Shown here one piece after another: positions 32,165-41,286 of a DNA stretch of 64,000 bases (the stretch's first letter is position 1; each line of letters begins with the position of its first letter). The position numbers were made by a program, and so were the translations under genes. Under the pieces are notes generated by a model. It was not told where the DNA came from. It worked only from the letters and a program-made list of their open reading frames with translations, and searched no databases. The DNA lies in assembly GCF_025822605.1 (NCBI RefSeq), contig NZ_JACKTY010000032.1, positions 1 through 64,000 of the forward strand. The letters run 5' to 3'. The stretch comes from Mycolicibacterium komossense. Lineage in GTDB: Bacteria > Actinomycetota > Actinomycetes > Mycobacteriales > Mycobacteriaceae.

Positions 32165-33891
32165 TTACGAAGTTCCGCCGTTGTTTCCGCTTGTGCCTCG
32201 GTGGCCGGCCACACCCGCGGACCCGCCGCTGCCGCCGGACCCCGGCTCGGCGGAGGCCCCGTGTGGGGCAGAGGCGTTGCCGCCGTTGCCGCCGTTGCCA
32301 CCGGTACCGGCGAACATCCCGCCGAACCCGCCACTACCGCCGGCCCCGCCCTTCGCGGTGCCGGCTCCATCAGCTGTTCCGCTGCCGCCGCTGCCACCCC
32401 GGCCGCCGGTCCCGAGGAACTGGCCGCCAGGGCCGCCTGGCGCGGCAGTGCCGCCGGTTGCATCGCCGTCGCCGGTGGAGCGTGCGTCGCCGCCGTTGCC
32501 GCCCCGGCCGCCGGTCCCGAGGACAGTGATGTCGCCGCCGATGTTGTTACCGCCGGTGCCGCCGTTGCCGCCCTGGGCGTTTCCGTGCACGGAATCGGCT
32601 TTTCCGCCGCTGCCGCCGGATCCGCCGGTCCCGACAATGGCAGCACCGCCGGAGTTTCCGAGGCCGCCCTTTGCCTCGGCCGTATTGGTAGCGGTGGCTG
32701 CTCCGCCGCTGCCGCCGCTACCGCCGGTACCGATTGTGGTGCCCCCGCCCTGACCGCCGGTGCCCCCGGCGGCATACGTGGTCAACTCGCTCGAAGAGTT
32801 GGCGGAGCCGCCGATCCCGCCGGCGCCGCCATTTCCGACGACGGTGGTTCCGCCCGTACCGCCGGCGCCGCCGCCCGCCGTCCAGTTGTTCGAGATGCCT
32901 TCGCCGCCGCTACCGCCGGTGCCTGCACTGCCCATGACCGCAGACCCGCCCGCACCGCCGGCGCCACCGGTCCCACGGGCGCCATACGAATTGCCCTGCC
33001 CGCCTGCACCGCCGCTACCGCCGCTGCCGAATGTGGCCTTCCCGCCGACGCCGCCGACGCCGCCGACGGCGACTTCCTCCGTGGCGTAGGCCGTACCGCC
33101 TTCTCCGCCGCTGCCACCGTCACCGCTCCAGGCACCGCCGTTGCCGCCGTTGCCCCCAGCCCCGCCGACCGTGATGATGTCGTTGGCGTACCTGTTGTCG
33201 TTGGCGCCACCGGTTCCGCCTGCGCCGCCGTTGCCCAGGATGGCGCCACCGTTGCCGCCGTTGCCCCCATTGGTGGCCGCCGACCGCAGGACCCCGGTGC
33301 TGGAATAGACGGCGGCCTCGCCGCTGCCGCCGTCGCCGCCATTGCCGATCAGCAGGCCGCCGTTGCCACCGTTGCCGCCCGCTTTGGCCTCCGTGGCCAG
33401 CGAGCCGTTGGGGAAGTAGGTGGCCTGAACGCCGTCGCCGCCGTCGCCGCCGTTGCCGAAGAACAGGCGCCGCCGTTGGCGCCATTTCCGCCGTTACCGC
33501 CGAGCAGTCCGCCGTTGCCGCCGTTGCACGCATTTCCGGTGCAGTTCGAAGCTGCGTCCAGGCCGTTGCCGATCAGCCACCCGCCCGGTCCGACGACCGG
33601 CGAAGCGGCCTGCACCGCGGCGATGCGATCCGCGGAGGACGCGGCAGCCTGATCGATGGAGCCGTGGCCGCTGAGCAACCAGAAGTCGGTGTCTGTCGAG
33701 CTGGTGTCCGGACTCAGCGGGATCAGCGAATACTCGGTCGACGCCAGCTGAATACCGGAGACCGTCACGGGCGTCGCCGCGGTTCCGCCGAGCGCAGCGG
33801 CGATGCCGCCGGCCGCGGCGAACCCCACGAATACGCCAGTGGCAAGCCACGGTATCGAGCGTCCGCGATTGTCCAACCGGTGTTCGACCAC
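32165..33891 (-). pseudogene. PGRS-like Gly-rich exported protein, frameshifted
   Basis: From GTG 33891 (GGGGGA upstream) the frame gives a membrane-anchor-like start (RGRSIPWLATGVFVGFAAAGG), then a 90-residue linker and the beginning of Gly-Gly-Xaa repeats (NGGNGGLLGGNGGNGANGG). Near 33467 the reading frame shifts: one missing base in a GCC(C) run turns ALFFGNGGDGG into ACSSATAA. The repeats continue in the next frame down to the stop at 32165. There is no PE domain. With the base restored it would be one protein of about 575 residues. Whether the deletion is real or a sequencing error cannot be told. The PecA-like protease follows 30 bp downstream. Confidence 0.7.
32180..33520 (-). repeat. 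PGRS-type GGX coding repeat array
   Basis: About 1.3 kb of imperfect CCG/GCCGCC-rich units on the plus strand encode GTGGSGG, GGNGGN and related Gly-rich repeats on the minus strand. This is the polymorphic GC-rich sequence type; units are degenerate and of varied length rather than exact tandem copies. Confidence 0.75.
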
Positions 33892-34035
33892 GGCGTTCCC
33901 CCAACCTCCCGCTGGGCGCTCAACCCAGGTGATCACAGCTATGTCCCCAATGGGTATGAATACATATTGACGCGTGTGGACCCTAGGACTCTTCCTTCGG
34001 GCCGGTCAAGGCTCGTTACCCTTGCTAATGTGCAG

Positions 34036-34905
34036 ATGGACGGTCAGCAGCTCGCCGCGTTCGCGGCCGTGATCGAGCTCGGCAGTTTCGATGCCGCGGC
34101 AGATTGGCTGCACGTGACACCGTCGGCGATCAGCCAACGCATCAAATCCCTCGAGCAGCGGGTGGGCCAAGTCCTCGTCGTGCGCGAAAAGCCCTGCCGG
34201 GCCACCGCTGCCGGTATTCCGCTGCTGAGGCTGGCCGCCCAGACCACGATGCTCGAAGGCGAGGCACTTGCCGAGGCGACAGGGGAGCGGCCGGATCTGA
34301 CCAGAGCTGCGATCGCGGTCAATGCCGACTCGATGTCGACGTGGTTCACCAAGATTTTCGACGAGCTCCCCGATGTGCTGTTCGATATCCGGATCGAGGA
34401 CCAGGACCACTCCGCACGATTGCTTCGAGAGGGGGCCGTCATGGGCGCGGTGACCACCGAGCGAACTGCGGTGCCGGGATGCCGGGTGCAGAAGCTGGCG
34501 GTGATGCGCTACATCCCGGTGTCCACCCCGGCCTACGTCGAGCGGTACTTTCCGAGGGGCTTCACGGCCGAGAGCGTCGCCGGTGCCCCGTCCTTGGCCT
34601 GGAATCGTGCCGATGCGCTGCAGGACACCTTGGTACGCAAGGTGTTCCGTCACTCGGTGGCCCGACCGGTGCACTATGTGCCGACCGCAGAAGGATTCAC
34701 CGGGGCGGTGCGAGCCGGCCTCGGTTGGGCAATGTTCGCCGAACAGCAAGCCGAGTCCGAACTGGCGCAGGGGTCGCTGGTCCGGGTCGCCGATGCATAT
34801 CTCGATGTGCCGTTGTACTGGCAGTGCTGGAAGCTCGAGAGCAGATTCATCGCCAGGATCACCGACGCAGTCCGGTCGGCCGCGATGCACCGGAACCACG
34901 ACTGA
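34036..34905 (+). CDS. lysG: LysG/ArgP-family LysR-type regulator
   Basis: 289 residues from ATG 34036 (GTG 34030 is also possible). The helix-turn-helix is FAAVIELGSFDAAADWLHVTPSAISQRIK, followed by the ArgP/LysG group's SLEQRVGQVLVVREKPCRATAAG. The co-inducer domain carries NADSMSTWF and LVRKVFRHSV as in LysG. Such activators sense lysine and arginine and switch on lysE. Normally they lie divergent from it; here lysE is 33 kb to the left and carries the matching T-N11-A site. Its immediate neighbours (PGRS gene, Gly-rich exported protein) are unrelated. Confidence 0.8.
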   Translation: MDGQQLAAFAAVIELGSFDAAADWLHVTPSAISQRIKSLEQRVGQVLVVREKPCRATAAGIPLLRLAAQTTMLEGEALAEATGERPDLTRAAIAVNADSMSTWFTKIFDELPDVLFDIRIEDQDHSARLLREGAVMGAVTTERTAVPGCRVQKLAVMRYIPVSTPAYVERYFPRGFTAESVAGAPSLAWNRADALQDTLVRKVFRHSVARPVHYVPTAEGFTGAVRAGLGWAMFAEQQAESELAQGSLVRVADAYLDVPLYWQCWKLESRFIARITDAVRSAAMHRNHD

Positions 34906-35130
34906 GTGTCTACCGCTCGATCGTCTCCATCTGCGCATCGGAGCGCACTCTTGGTGTGCGTCCGGCATTTTTTGCATAAGTTCTACACAGCCTGTACCTA
35001 ACCGGGTCGGCGTACGTTTGAAGGTGGGAGTCGGTGGCAGCTACACCAGCCGCTTCCGTTATCCCGTAACAGCTTTGGATCCGCGGGGCGATCCATGGCA
35101 CCGATACCGGTACAAGTTACAGAGGTTCTC

Positions 35131-35436
35131 ATGAGCACTATGAAACGCATCGCTGCAGGGGCCGTCATTGCGGGTTCGCTCGGATTGACCGCCCTCGGAC
35201 TCGGCTCGGGACTGGCCAACGCCGCACCGTCCCCGGCCGCCGTCGGGACCGGCTGGGCGCAATGGGGCCACGGCGGCCCCGGTGGTCCCGGTTGGGGAGG
35301 TGGCCCGGGCTGGGGCCCTCCGCCACCTCCTCCGCCACCACCGGCCTACGGCTACGGCGGATATGGATACGGGTACGGCGCTCCCGTGGATGCCTGCGTC
35401 AACGGACCGCTTGGATTGCTGCACGTCTGCGTCTAA
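35131..35436 (+). CDS. Gly/Pro/Tyr-rich small exported protein
   Basis: 101 residues from ATG 35131 (AGAGG upstream). A signal peptide (MKRIAAGAVIAGSLGLTALG, cleaved after ANA) precedes a low-complexity chain of Gly-Pro, poly-Pro (about residues 70-78) and Gly-Tyr repeats. The C-terminus has two Cys (VDACVNGPLGLLHVCV) that may form a disulfide. The pattern is common among mycobacterial exported proteins without known function. Confidence 0.75.
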   Translation: MSTMKRIAAGAVIAGSLGLTALGLGSGLANAAPSPAAVGTGWAQWGHGGPGGPGWGGGPGWGPPPPPPPPPAYGYGGYGYGYGAPVDACVNGPLGLLHVCV

Positions 35437-35601
35437 ACGGCCCGACCACACCTGCCCGCTCCCGGTTCGCTCGGAGCGGGCAGGTGCTTCTGTGCAGCTG
35501 AGAGCATAAATCAGGTCGGAAAACGATAGGACTGCTACCGTTGAGTTGTACCGACGCACTCCTGTGTTGCCGTCGGATCATCTGCCGCAAGGGGGACGAG
35601 A

Positions 35602-35934
35602 ATGTCAATGACCACCAAACTGGTCGCCAGCCTTTGTGGTGCGGCGGCAACGCTGATCGTGGGAGGCGGCCTTGCTTCCGCTACCCCGGACACCAACGCC
35701 ATCGTCAACTCCACCTGCAGCTACCCGCAGGTGATGGCCGCGCTGAACGCCCAGGACCCGGCGGTTGCCGCCAAGGTGTCGTCCAACCCCCTGGCCACCG
35801 CCTGGCTGCAGCAGCTTGTAGCAGCGCCACCGCCGCAGCGGCAGGTGATGGTCGACCAGGCAGCGGGCGTCCCTGAGGTCCAGCAGTACAGCGGGTTGAT
35901 CGGTCAGGTCGCCACCAGCTGCAACAACTACTGA
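35602..35934 (+). CDS. Haemophore-like exported protein (MHB family)
   Basis: 110 residues with a signal peptide ending LASATPD and two Cys (STCSYPQVMAAL and VATSCNNY) framing a helical core, as in the mycobacterial haem-binding (Rv0203-type) domain. It ends in a strong terminator 7 bp after its stop. Haem binding is inferred from the family only. Confidence 0.75.
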   Translation: MSMTTKLVASLCGAAATLIVGGGLASATPDTNAIVNSTCSYPQVMAALNAQDPAVAAKVSSNPLATAWLQQLVAAPPPQRQVMVDQAAGVPEVQQYSGLIGQVATSCNNY

Positions 35935-35940
35935 GCAAGA

Positions 35941-35988
35941 CGACAAAAACCCACCTCCGAGCGATTGCTCGGAGGTGGGTTTTTGTCG
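35941..35988. terminator. Bidirectional intrinsic terminator
   Basis: A perfect 22-bp stem (35941-35962 with 35967-35988) and a GATT loop lie between the convergent haemophore-like gene and car. The base of the stem holds AAAAA/TTTTT, so a U tract forms in both directions. Confidence 0.9.
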
Positions 35989-35995
35989 TCAGAGG

Positions 35996-38900
35996 TTAGA
36001 GCAGGCCGAGCAGCTGCAGGTCGGTGATGTACTTGACGATCACCGGTGCTGACAGGTGTGGGATGTCCTTGTCCGGTCCGATCTTGTTGTCCTGCACTGC
36101 TGTACGGAAGTGGTCAGCCGGTGCTAGTGATCCGTTGATCGGGTGTTCGGGCTTCTGATAGTTGTGAATCAGCGGCAGTAGCGATGCGGCCCGTTGCTTC
36201 TCGGGCAGTGCCCGCAGCGTCGTGTCGAAGCGGGCCAGCCATGCCGAGTATTCGGGGACCCGGACCATCGGGTAGCCGGACTCGATCAGCCAGTCGACGA
36301 ACGTGTCCATACCGATACCGTCGTCGTAGGGATTCATCACGTGGAAGGTTTCGAATCCTCCGGACGCCACCGTGACGTTCACCCCGATAGTCGAGATGGC
36401 CTCGGCGATGAATTCCACTGGCAGACCGTCGAAGTGGGCCCGCTGCCGGTTGCCGTCCGCGTCGAGTTCGTAGAACGAGCGCGGAGCCACGCCGGTCGCG
36501 ACCAGGCTCAGCATCATCCGGGTGAACATGTCCGGCACGTTGAGCTGTCCGGCGTAGGTGGTATCCGCCATGATCATGTCGCAGCGGAACACCGACACCG
36601 GCAGGCCGCACAGATCATGGGCTTCGCGCAGCAGGACCTCCCCGGCCCATTTGCTGTTCCCGTACCCGTTAGCGTAGTTGTCTCCGACCGTGCGGGTGGC
36701 ACTCATCTGCCGGATGTCGGTCTCTTCGACGAAGCGTCCCGGTTCGATACCGTCACCCACACCGATCGTCGAGACGTAGACGAACGGTGTGATTCTGGTG
36801 GTCAGCGCGATGCGGATCAGTTCCGCGGTGCCGACTGCGTTGGGGCCGAACAGCTGGCTGTAGGGCAGCACGTGATTGACCAGCGCCGCGGGATCCACGA
36901 TGAGGTCGACGGTGTCGGCCAGCCGCTGCCAAGTCGCCTGTTCCAGACCGAGATTGGCTTCGCCCTTGTCGCCGGCCAGCACTTCGAGGTGGTCGGCGGC
37001 CAGCGACCGGTAATGGTCCAGCAGGCTCGGGTCCCCACTGTCGAAGGTCGCGTCCAGGCGCGCACGGGCATCCGCGTCGGACTTGGCCCGCACCAGGCAG
37101 ATCACCTTGCCGTCCACCAGGTCCATCCGCTCCAGCCACTGCAGCGCCAGATAACGGCCGAGGAAGCCGGTGGCACCCGTCAGCAAGACCGTGCGGACGT
37201 CCCGGCTGGGTCCGGGTAGCGACGGAGCGGCCGCCAGGGTTGCCTCATCGAGGAACTTGTCCAGCGTCAGGTCGGTGGCGTGGACCTCGGTCGCGTCCCG
37301 ACCGTGCACTGCGTCGTAGGTGGGCCGCTTGGTTCCGCCGGCCCGCTGTGCCTCGACATACGCAGCGATGGAAGACAGATCGCTGGCCGGGCTGACGATC
37401 ACCCCGACGGGAACATCCACGTCGAAGATCTCGTGTAGCAGATTGGCGAATGTCAAGGCAGACAAGGAGTCTCCACCAAGGTCGGTGAAGGCTGCGTCGG
37501 GTGCGATATCGGCCGAGCCGGTGCCGAGCAATGCGCTCGCGGCTCGACCGACGGTCTCCAGCACCGGTTGCTGCGCGCCGCTCTGGCGCAAAGTGCGCAG
37601 CACGTCCGCCTGACCGTCGGCCAGGTCGACGTAGAGCTGCTCCAGCGCGGCGCCGTAGTGCGCCTTGAGCTGCGGGCGGGCCAGCTTCCTGATGCCGGTC
37701 AGCAGTCCGTTTTCCAGCGTGAACGGTGTGGTCTCGACCAGAAAGTCGCGTGGGATCTCATAGGATTGCAGAGCGGACTCTCGTGCGACGGTCTGAAGTG
37801 CCTCGGTCAGAACGGCTTTGACCGCGGCTGGGTCGCCGCCGACACTGGCCAGGGCGTCAACGGTCGGGACGATGACGGCCAACAGGTACGAGCGGGCGCT
37901 GTTGCCGTAGACGAAGATCTGCCGCACCGACGGGTGCGCACCGTAGGCCGCTTCGAGTTTGGAGACGGTGACGAACTCGCCCTGGGACAGTTTGAGCACG
38001 TTGTTGCGCCGGTCCACGTAGGTCAGGTGATCGGGTGCGATCTCGGCGAACACGTCGCCGGTGTGATACCAACCGTCGGTGTCGAACAGCTCCGCGGTCA
38101 CTTCGGGTCGCTTGTAGTAGCCGGGGATGACATCGGTTGACTTGACCCATAATTCACCGCGCGGATGCGGGCGGTCGGTGGCGAAGTAGCCGAGTTCCGG
38201 CACGTCGACCAGCTTGTAGTCGACCAGCGGTGGGCGGCGGATCTGGTCGTCGACCAGGACGACACCGTCCTCGGTCGAGCCGTAACCGTTGATCAGGTGG
38301 ATGTCGAGGAATTCCTCCACCCAAGCCCGCAGCTCAGGGGAGATCGGCGCGGAGCCCGTCATCGCCGAGAACTGGCGCCCACCGATCAGGCTCTCGCGCT
38401 GCTCGGCCATCACCTGCAGCTCGATCTCGGCTCGCTCGGCCGGAGAAGACCCGCCGGCGCGCCGGTCCACTTCACCCTGCACCTCTTGGAACAGCATCTC
38501 CCAGATGCGGGGGACCAGGTCAAGTTTTGTGGGCCGGACCAGCGCCAGATCCTCCAGTAGGGTCGACAGATCACTCTTGGCGGCGAAATACGCTGTGCCA
38601 CCGACACCCAACGTCGAATACAGGATGACGCGGCCCATCACATGGCTGACCGGCATGAAGCTCAAGGTGATCGCGGGCAGCTTGCCCTCGGTATCCCAGT
38701 CGGGCCGGAACCAGCCTCGCCAGCAGTTGGCCATCAGTCGGTCCGTGTACATCGCACCCTTGGGGGTACCGGTGCTGCCGGAGGTGTAGATCAACAGGCG
38801 CAGCGCTTCGTTGTCACCGGCTTCGGCGCCTGGGCCTTCGCTGTGCTGGGCGCCTTGGGCGATGACGTCGTCCAGGGCTTCGACGCTGACGTTCAGCTCG

Positions 38901-39532
38901 GCCAACCGGGCGGCGGCGGACTCGAATGCCTCACGGTGGTCGTCGACCTGGGGGTGATAGTCGAAGACCACCAGGCGCTTCGGCGCGTGAGCGGTCGCGG
39001 CCAGCTCGACGGCGTCTTTGAGGTGATCGACACTGGACAGGATCGCGACAGGTTCGGTCTCGACCAGGATCGGGTGCAGCTGCGCCACCGGTGCGCTGGT
39101 CTGCAGGGGAACGGCGACTGCTCCGGTCAACGACAGCGCCATGTCGACGACGGCGTAGTCGGCACTGGTGAAACCGAGGGTGGCCACGCGGTCCCCTGGC
39201 TGCACGGGGTTGTCGGCCAGGGCGTCGGCGAGGGCACGGACTCGCGCCCAGGTTTCGCGGTAGCTCACGGTGTCGAACCGGGGTTGCAGCTGGGCTACGG
39301 TGCGGCCCGAGGCGTCGGTGACGAACTCGACGGCGCGCTGACCGAGCGCGGGCCGGTCGGCGTAGCCGGTCATCACGGTGCGGATCACATCGCGCAGCGC
39401 CACGTCGGCACCGGCGACTGCGGCGGCGATTGCTGGATCAGGCTGGGCGGCAATGAGTTGCGCATCGCCAGAGGTCAGCTTGTCGAAACGACGAAATAGC
39501 CGGGCCTCACGGCCGGTAGTGGGGGCTGACAT
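35996..39532 (-). CDS. car: Carboxylic acid reductase
   Basis: 1178 residues from ATG 39532, preceded by AGAGGAG at 6-7 nt. It is an adenylation-thiolation-reduction protein. The A-domain has LLIYTSGSTGTPKGAMY (about 245-260) and GYGSTEDGVVLVDD. The carrier domain has LGGDSLSALTF with Ser689 for phosphopantetheine, the residue number known for Nocardia CAR. The NADPH-dependent reductase domain starts at LLTGATGFLGRYLALQWLERM (about 780) and has YGNSKWAGEVLLREA. It reduces carboxylic acids to aldehydes using ATP and NADPH and needs a phosphopantetheinyl transferase from elsewhere. M. tuberculosis FadD9 is the relative. It is divergent from the monooxygenase gene. Confidence 0.95.
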   Translation of the reverse strand: MSAPTTGREARLFRRFDKLTSGDAQLIAAQPDPAIAAAVAGADVALRDVIRTVMTGYADRPALGQRAVEFVTDASGRTVAQLQPRFDTVSYRETWARVRALADALADNPVQPGDRVATLGFTSADYAVVDMALSLTGAVAVPLQTSAPVAQLHPILVETEPVAILSSVDHLKDAVELAATAHAPKRLVVFDYHPQVDDHREAFESAAARLAELNVSVEALDDVIAQGAQHSEGPGAEAGDNEALRLLIYTSGSTGTPKGAMYTDRLMANCWRGWFRPDWDTEGKLPAITLSFMPVSHVMGRVILYSTLGVGGTAYFAAKSDLSTLLEDLALVRPTKLDLVPRIWEMLFQEVQGEVDRRAGGSSPAERAEIELQVMAEQRESLIGGRQFSAMTGSAPISPELRAWVEEFLDIHLINGYGSTEDGVVLVDDQIRRPPLVDYKLVDVPELGYFATDRPHPRGELWVKSTDVIPGYYKRPEVTAELFDTDGWYHTGDVFAEIAPDHLTYVDRRNNVLKLSQGEFVTVSKLEAAYGAHPSVRQIFVYGNSARSYLLAVIVPTVDALASVGGDPAAVKAVLTEALQTVARESALQSYEIPRDFLVETTPFTLENGLLTGIRKLARPQLKAHYGAALEQLYVDLADGQADVLRTLRQSGAQQPVLETVGRAASALLGTGSADIAPDAAFTDLGGDSLSALTFANLLHEIFDVDVPVGVIVSPASDLSSIAAYVEAQRAGGTKRPTYDAVHGRDATEVHATDLTLDKFLDEATLAAAPSLPGPSRDVRTVLLTGATGFLGRYLALQWLERMDLVDGKVICLVRAKSDADARARLDATFDSGDPSLLDHYRSLAADHLEVLAGDKGEANLGLEQATWQRLADTVDLIVDPAALVNHVLPYSQLFGPNAVGTAELIRIALTTRITPFVYVSTIGVGDGIEPGRFVEETDIRQMSATRTVGDNYANGYGNSKWAGEVLLREAHDLCGLPVSVFRCDMIMADTTYAGQLNVPDMFTRMMLSLVATGVAPRSFYELDADGNRQRAHFDGLPVEFIAEAISTIGVNVTVASGGFETFHVMNPYDDGIGMDTFVDWLIESGYPMVRVPEYSAWLARFDTTLRALPEKQRAASLLPLIHNYQKPEHPINGSLAPADHFRTAVQDNKIGPDKDIPHLSAPVIVKYITDLQLLGLL

Positions 39533-39864
39533 GCAAATCTCCTCTGACAATGAAGTATTCAATTCCTGGTCGGGCACATCCGTTCGTGCCACCTCACCGA
39601 AAAATACGTAAGCAAAGCTAAATATTCCTGGAGATTTGCTGTGAGGTGCGCGCCTCCGGGTGAAGGTGCTGGTCCAGTTCTCGCCCATCGTGTCGCGGTG
39701 ACGTTTCTCACCGTCGCGGGGTGCGCCGGCTTGCGTTGTCGGAACCTCGAGGCGGTCGGGTCGACGGCCGACGCTGACACCGCGCAATCGGCGCGAGACC
39801 GCGAGGACACCGCGAAGTAACGCGGCTCTGTTTGCCTATCAGGAAGCAAACAAAGGGAGATGTG
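39533..39864. other. Divergent control region between car and the monooxygenase gene
   Basis: 332 bp holding both start regions. The car side is AT-rich (39600-39635). On the other side TGTTTGC (39829-39835) and GCAAACA (39846-39852) form a 7-bp inverted repeat directly before the AAGGGAG ribosome binding site of the monooxygenase gene. It could be an operator, for instance for the nearby GntR protein, or a message hairpin. No riboswitch core was convincing. Confidence 0.45.
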
Positions 39865-41154
39865 ATGTTCCATCTGGGGTGGTTCCTGAACTTCGTCGCA
39901 GACGAGTGGAACGGGAACTGGGGCGACGGCGGGCGCGACTTCACCGGCGACTTCTACGTCGACGTGGCCCGTGATTTCGAGCGGGCGAAGTTCGACTACA
40001 TCCTGATCGAGGACAAGCTGATGGTGTCCACCGCTTTCGGCGGCACCATGGAACACGACCTCAAACACGGCATCAACCCCAAGCACGACCCGGTTCCGCT
40101 GGCCGTCCTGATCGCCGCCGCGACCAAGAACATCGGGGTCATCCCCACCATGTCGACCAGCTTCTACCCGCCGTTCATGCTCGCCCGGTTGTGCAGCACG
40201 ATCGACCACATCGCGCGCGGACGCTTCGGCTGGAACGTCGTCACTTCCGGCGAGGATCGGTCGGCGCAGAACTTCGGGATGGACAAGCTCTACGAACACG
40301 ACGAGCGCTACGCGATGGCCAGCGAGTACCTCGAATTGGTGACCAAGCTGTGGGAGTCGTGGGAACCGGATGCGATCGAGCGTGACTACGAGACCGGGAC
40401 GTACGCAAACTACAAGAAGGTCAACACCATTGACTTCGAAGGCAAGTACTACAAGTCCCGCGGGCCGCTGAACACCGCCCCGTCGCCGCAGTACCGCCCG
40501 ACCATCGCCCAGGCCGGCGCCTCGCCCCCAGGGCGCGAATTGGCCGCCCAGCACGCCGATACCATCGTCGCTCCGTCCAGCGGAGCCGAGGCGATGAAGG
40601 CCTACCGCGACGATATCCACAAGCGGATGAAGGCCAATGGTCGCGACCCGGGAGAATGCAAGGTGCTCTATCTGGTGTCGCCGATCGTGGCCGACACCCA
40701 CGACGAGGCGCTGGCCAAACGGGACCGCTGGTTCACCACCGATTCCTATATCGAGTACATGCTGGCCGAGATCTCGTCCATCACCGAAATCGACTTCGCC
40801 CAATTCGATCTGGACAAACCGGTGCCGCCTGTCACGACCAACGGAGAGCGGGGATCCCTGCAGGCATTCCTCGCCGGAAGCGAGGGGAAGACGTTGCGCG
40901 AAATCGTCACCGGCAACGGGCTATCCGGGAAGGTTCCGCTCGTCGGCACGCCCGCCGAAGTGGCCGACGAAATGGGTGAGCTGATGGAAGAGGTTGGCGG
41001 CGACGGCTTCCTGATCACCAGCCCGGTGATGCGGCTCAACCGACGCTACGTCACCGAGATCACCGACGGGCTGGTGCCCGAGTTGCAGAAGCGGGGCCTG
41101 ACCCGGTCGGAGTACACCACCACGACGCTGCGAGAGACGCTGCGCGAGTTCTGA
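39865..41154 (+). CDS. FMN-dependent monooxygenase (NtaA/SnaA/DszA family)
   Basis: 429 residues from ATG 39865 with AAGGGAG upstream. Family motifs: GDFYVDVARDFERAKFDYILIEDKL, TMSTSFYPPFMLARLCSTIDHIARGRFGWNVVTS, and PSPQYRPTIAQAGASPPGRELAAQHADTI. These belong to the class C (two-component, luciferase-like) monooxygenases such as nitrilotriacetate and dibenzothiophene-sulfone monooxygenases. They need reduced FMN from a separate reductase; two candidate reductases lie 1-2 kb downstream on the same strand. Substrate unknown; sulfur or nitrogen scavenging is plausible. Confidence 0.9.
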   Translation: MFHLGWFLNFVADEWNGNWGDGGRDFTGDFYVDVARDFERAKFDYILIEDKLMVSTAFGGTMEHDLKHGINPKHDPVPLAVLIAAATKNIGVIPTMSTSFYPPFMLARLCSTIDHIARGRFGWNVVTSGEDRSAQNFGMDKLYEHDERYAMASEYLELVTKLWESWEPDAIERDYETGTYANYKKVNTIDFEGKYYKSRGPLNTAPSPQYRPTIAQAGASPPGRELAAQHADTIVAPSSGAEAMKAYRDDIHKRMKANGRDPGECKVLYLVSPIVADTHDEALAKRDRWFTTDSYIEYMLAEISSITEIDFAQFDLDKPVPPVTTNGERGSLQAFLAGSEGKTLREIVTGNGLSGKVPLVGTPAEVADEMGELMEEVGGDGFLITSPVMRLNRRYVTEITDGLVPELQKRGLTRSEYTTTTLRETLREF

Positions 41155-41172
41155 CCGTGCGCGAGTTCTGAC
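41141..41172 (+). repeat. 17-bp-period duplication across the monooxygenase stop codon
   Basis: TGCGCGAGTTCTGAC occurs at 41141-41155 and again at 41158-41172. The last codons and stop of the gene are duplicated. The first copy contains the functional TGA. Confidence 0.7.
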
Positions 41173-41286
41173 ACGAGGGTGACCGGTCTCCGATGCCGCG
41201 CAGGACTCGGGCGAATCAACCAGGTCCGAAGTCGTTGATACAGATCTGAACAACTACCACTGGGATCAGACGAAAGGACGCGAACC

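Noticed and set aside
32180..33520. Repeat array considered as CRISPR
   Set aside because: Units are degenerate 6-9 bp coding repeats without spacers of uniform length, and there are no cas genes nearby.
31931..33652. A 573-codon open frame on the plus strand across the PGRS region, rich in Ala, Gly and Thr
   Set aside because: It is antisense to the Gly-Gly-Xaa repeats. Codons of the CCG/GCC repeats stay open in several frames; there is no domain or ribosome binding site, and the opposite strand gives typical PGRS sequence.
39533..39787. An 85-codon upstream extension of carboxylic acid reductase to an ATG at 39787
   Set aside because: The ATG at 39532 has a good AGGAG site and gives the carrier Ser at position 689 as in known CAR proteins. 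The extension is basic and lacks family sequence.
39640..39830. Possible SAM-type riboswitch in the car/monooxygenase gap
   Set aside because: Several GC-rich stems can be drawn, but none keeps the conserved SAM-I/IV core, and the stems are not clearly better than chance at this GC content.
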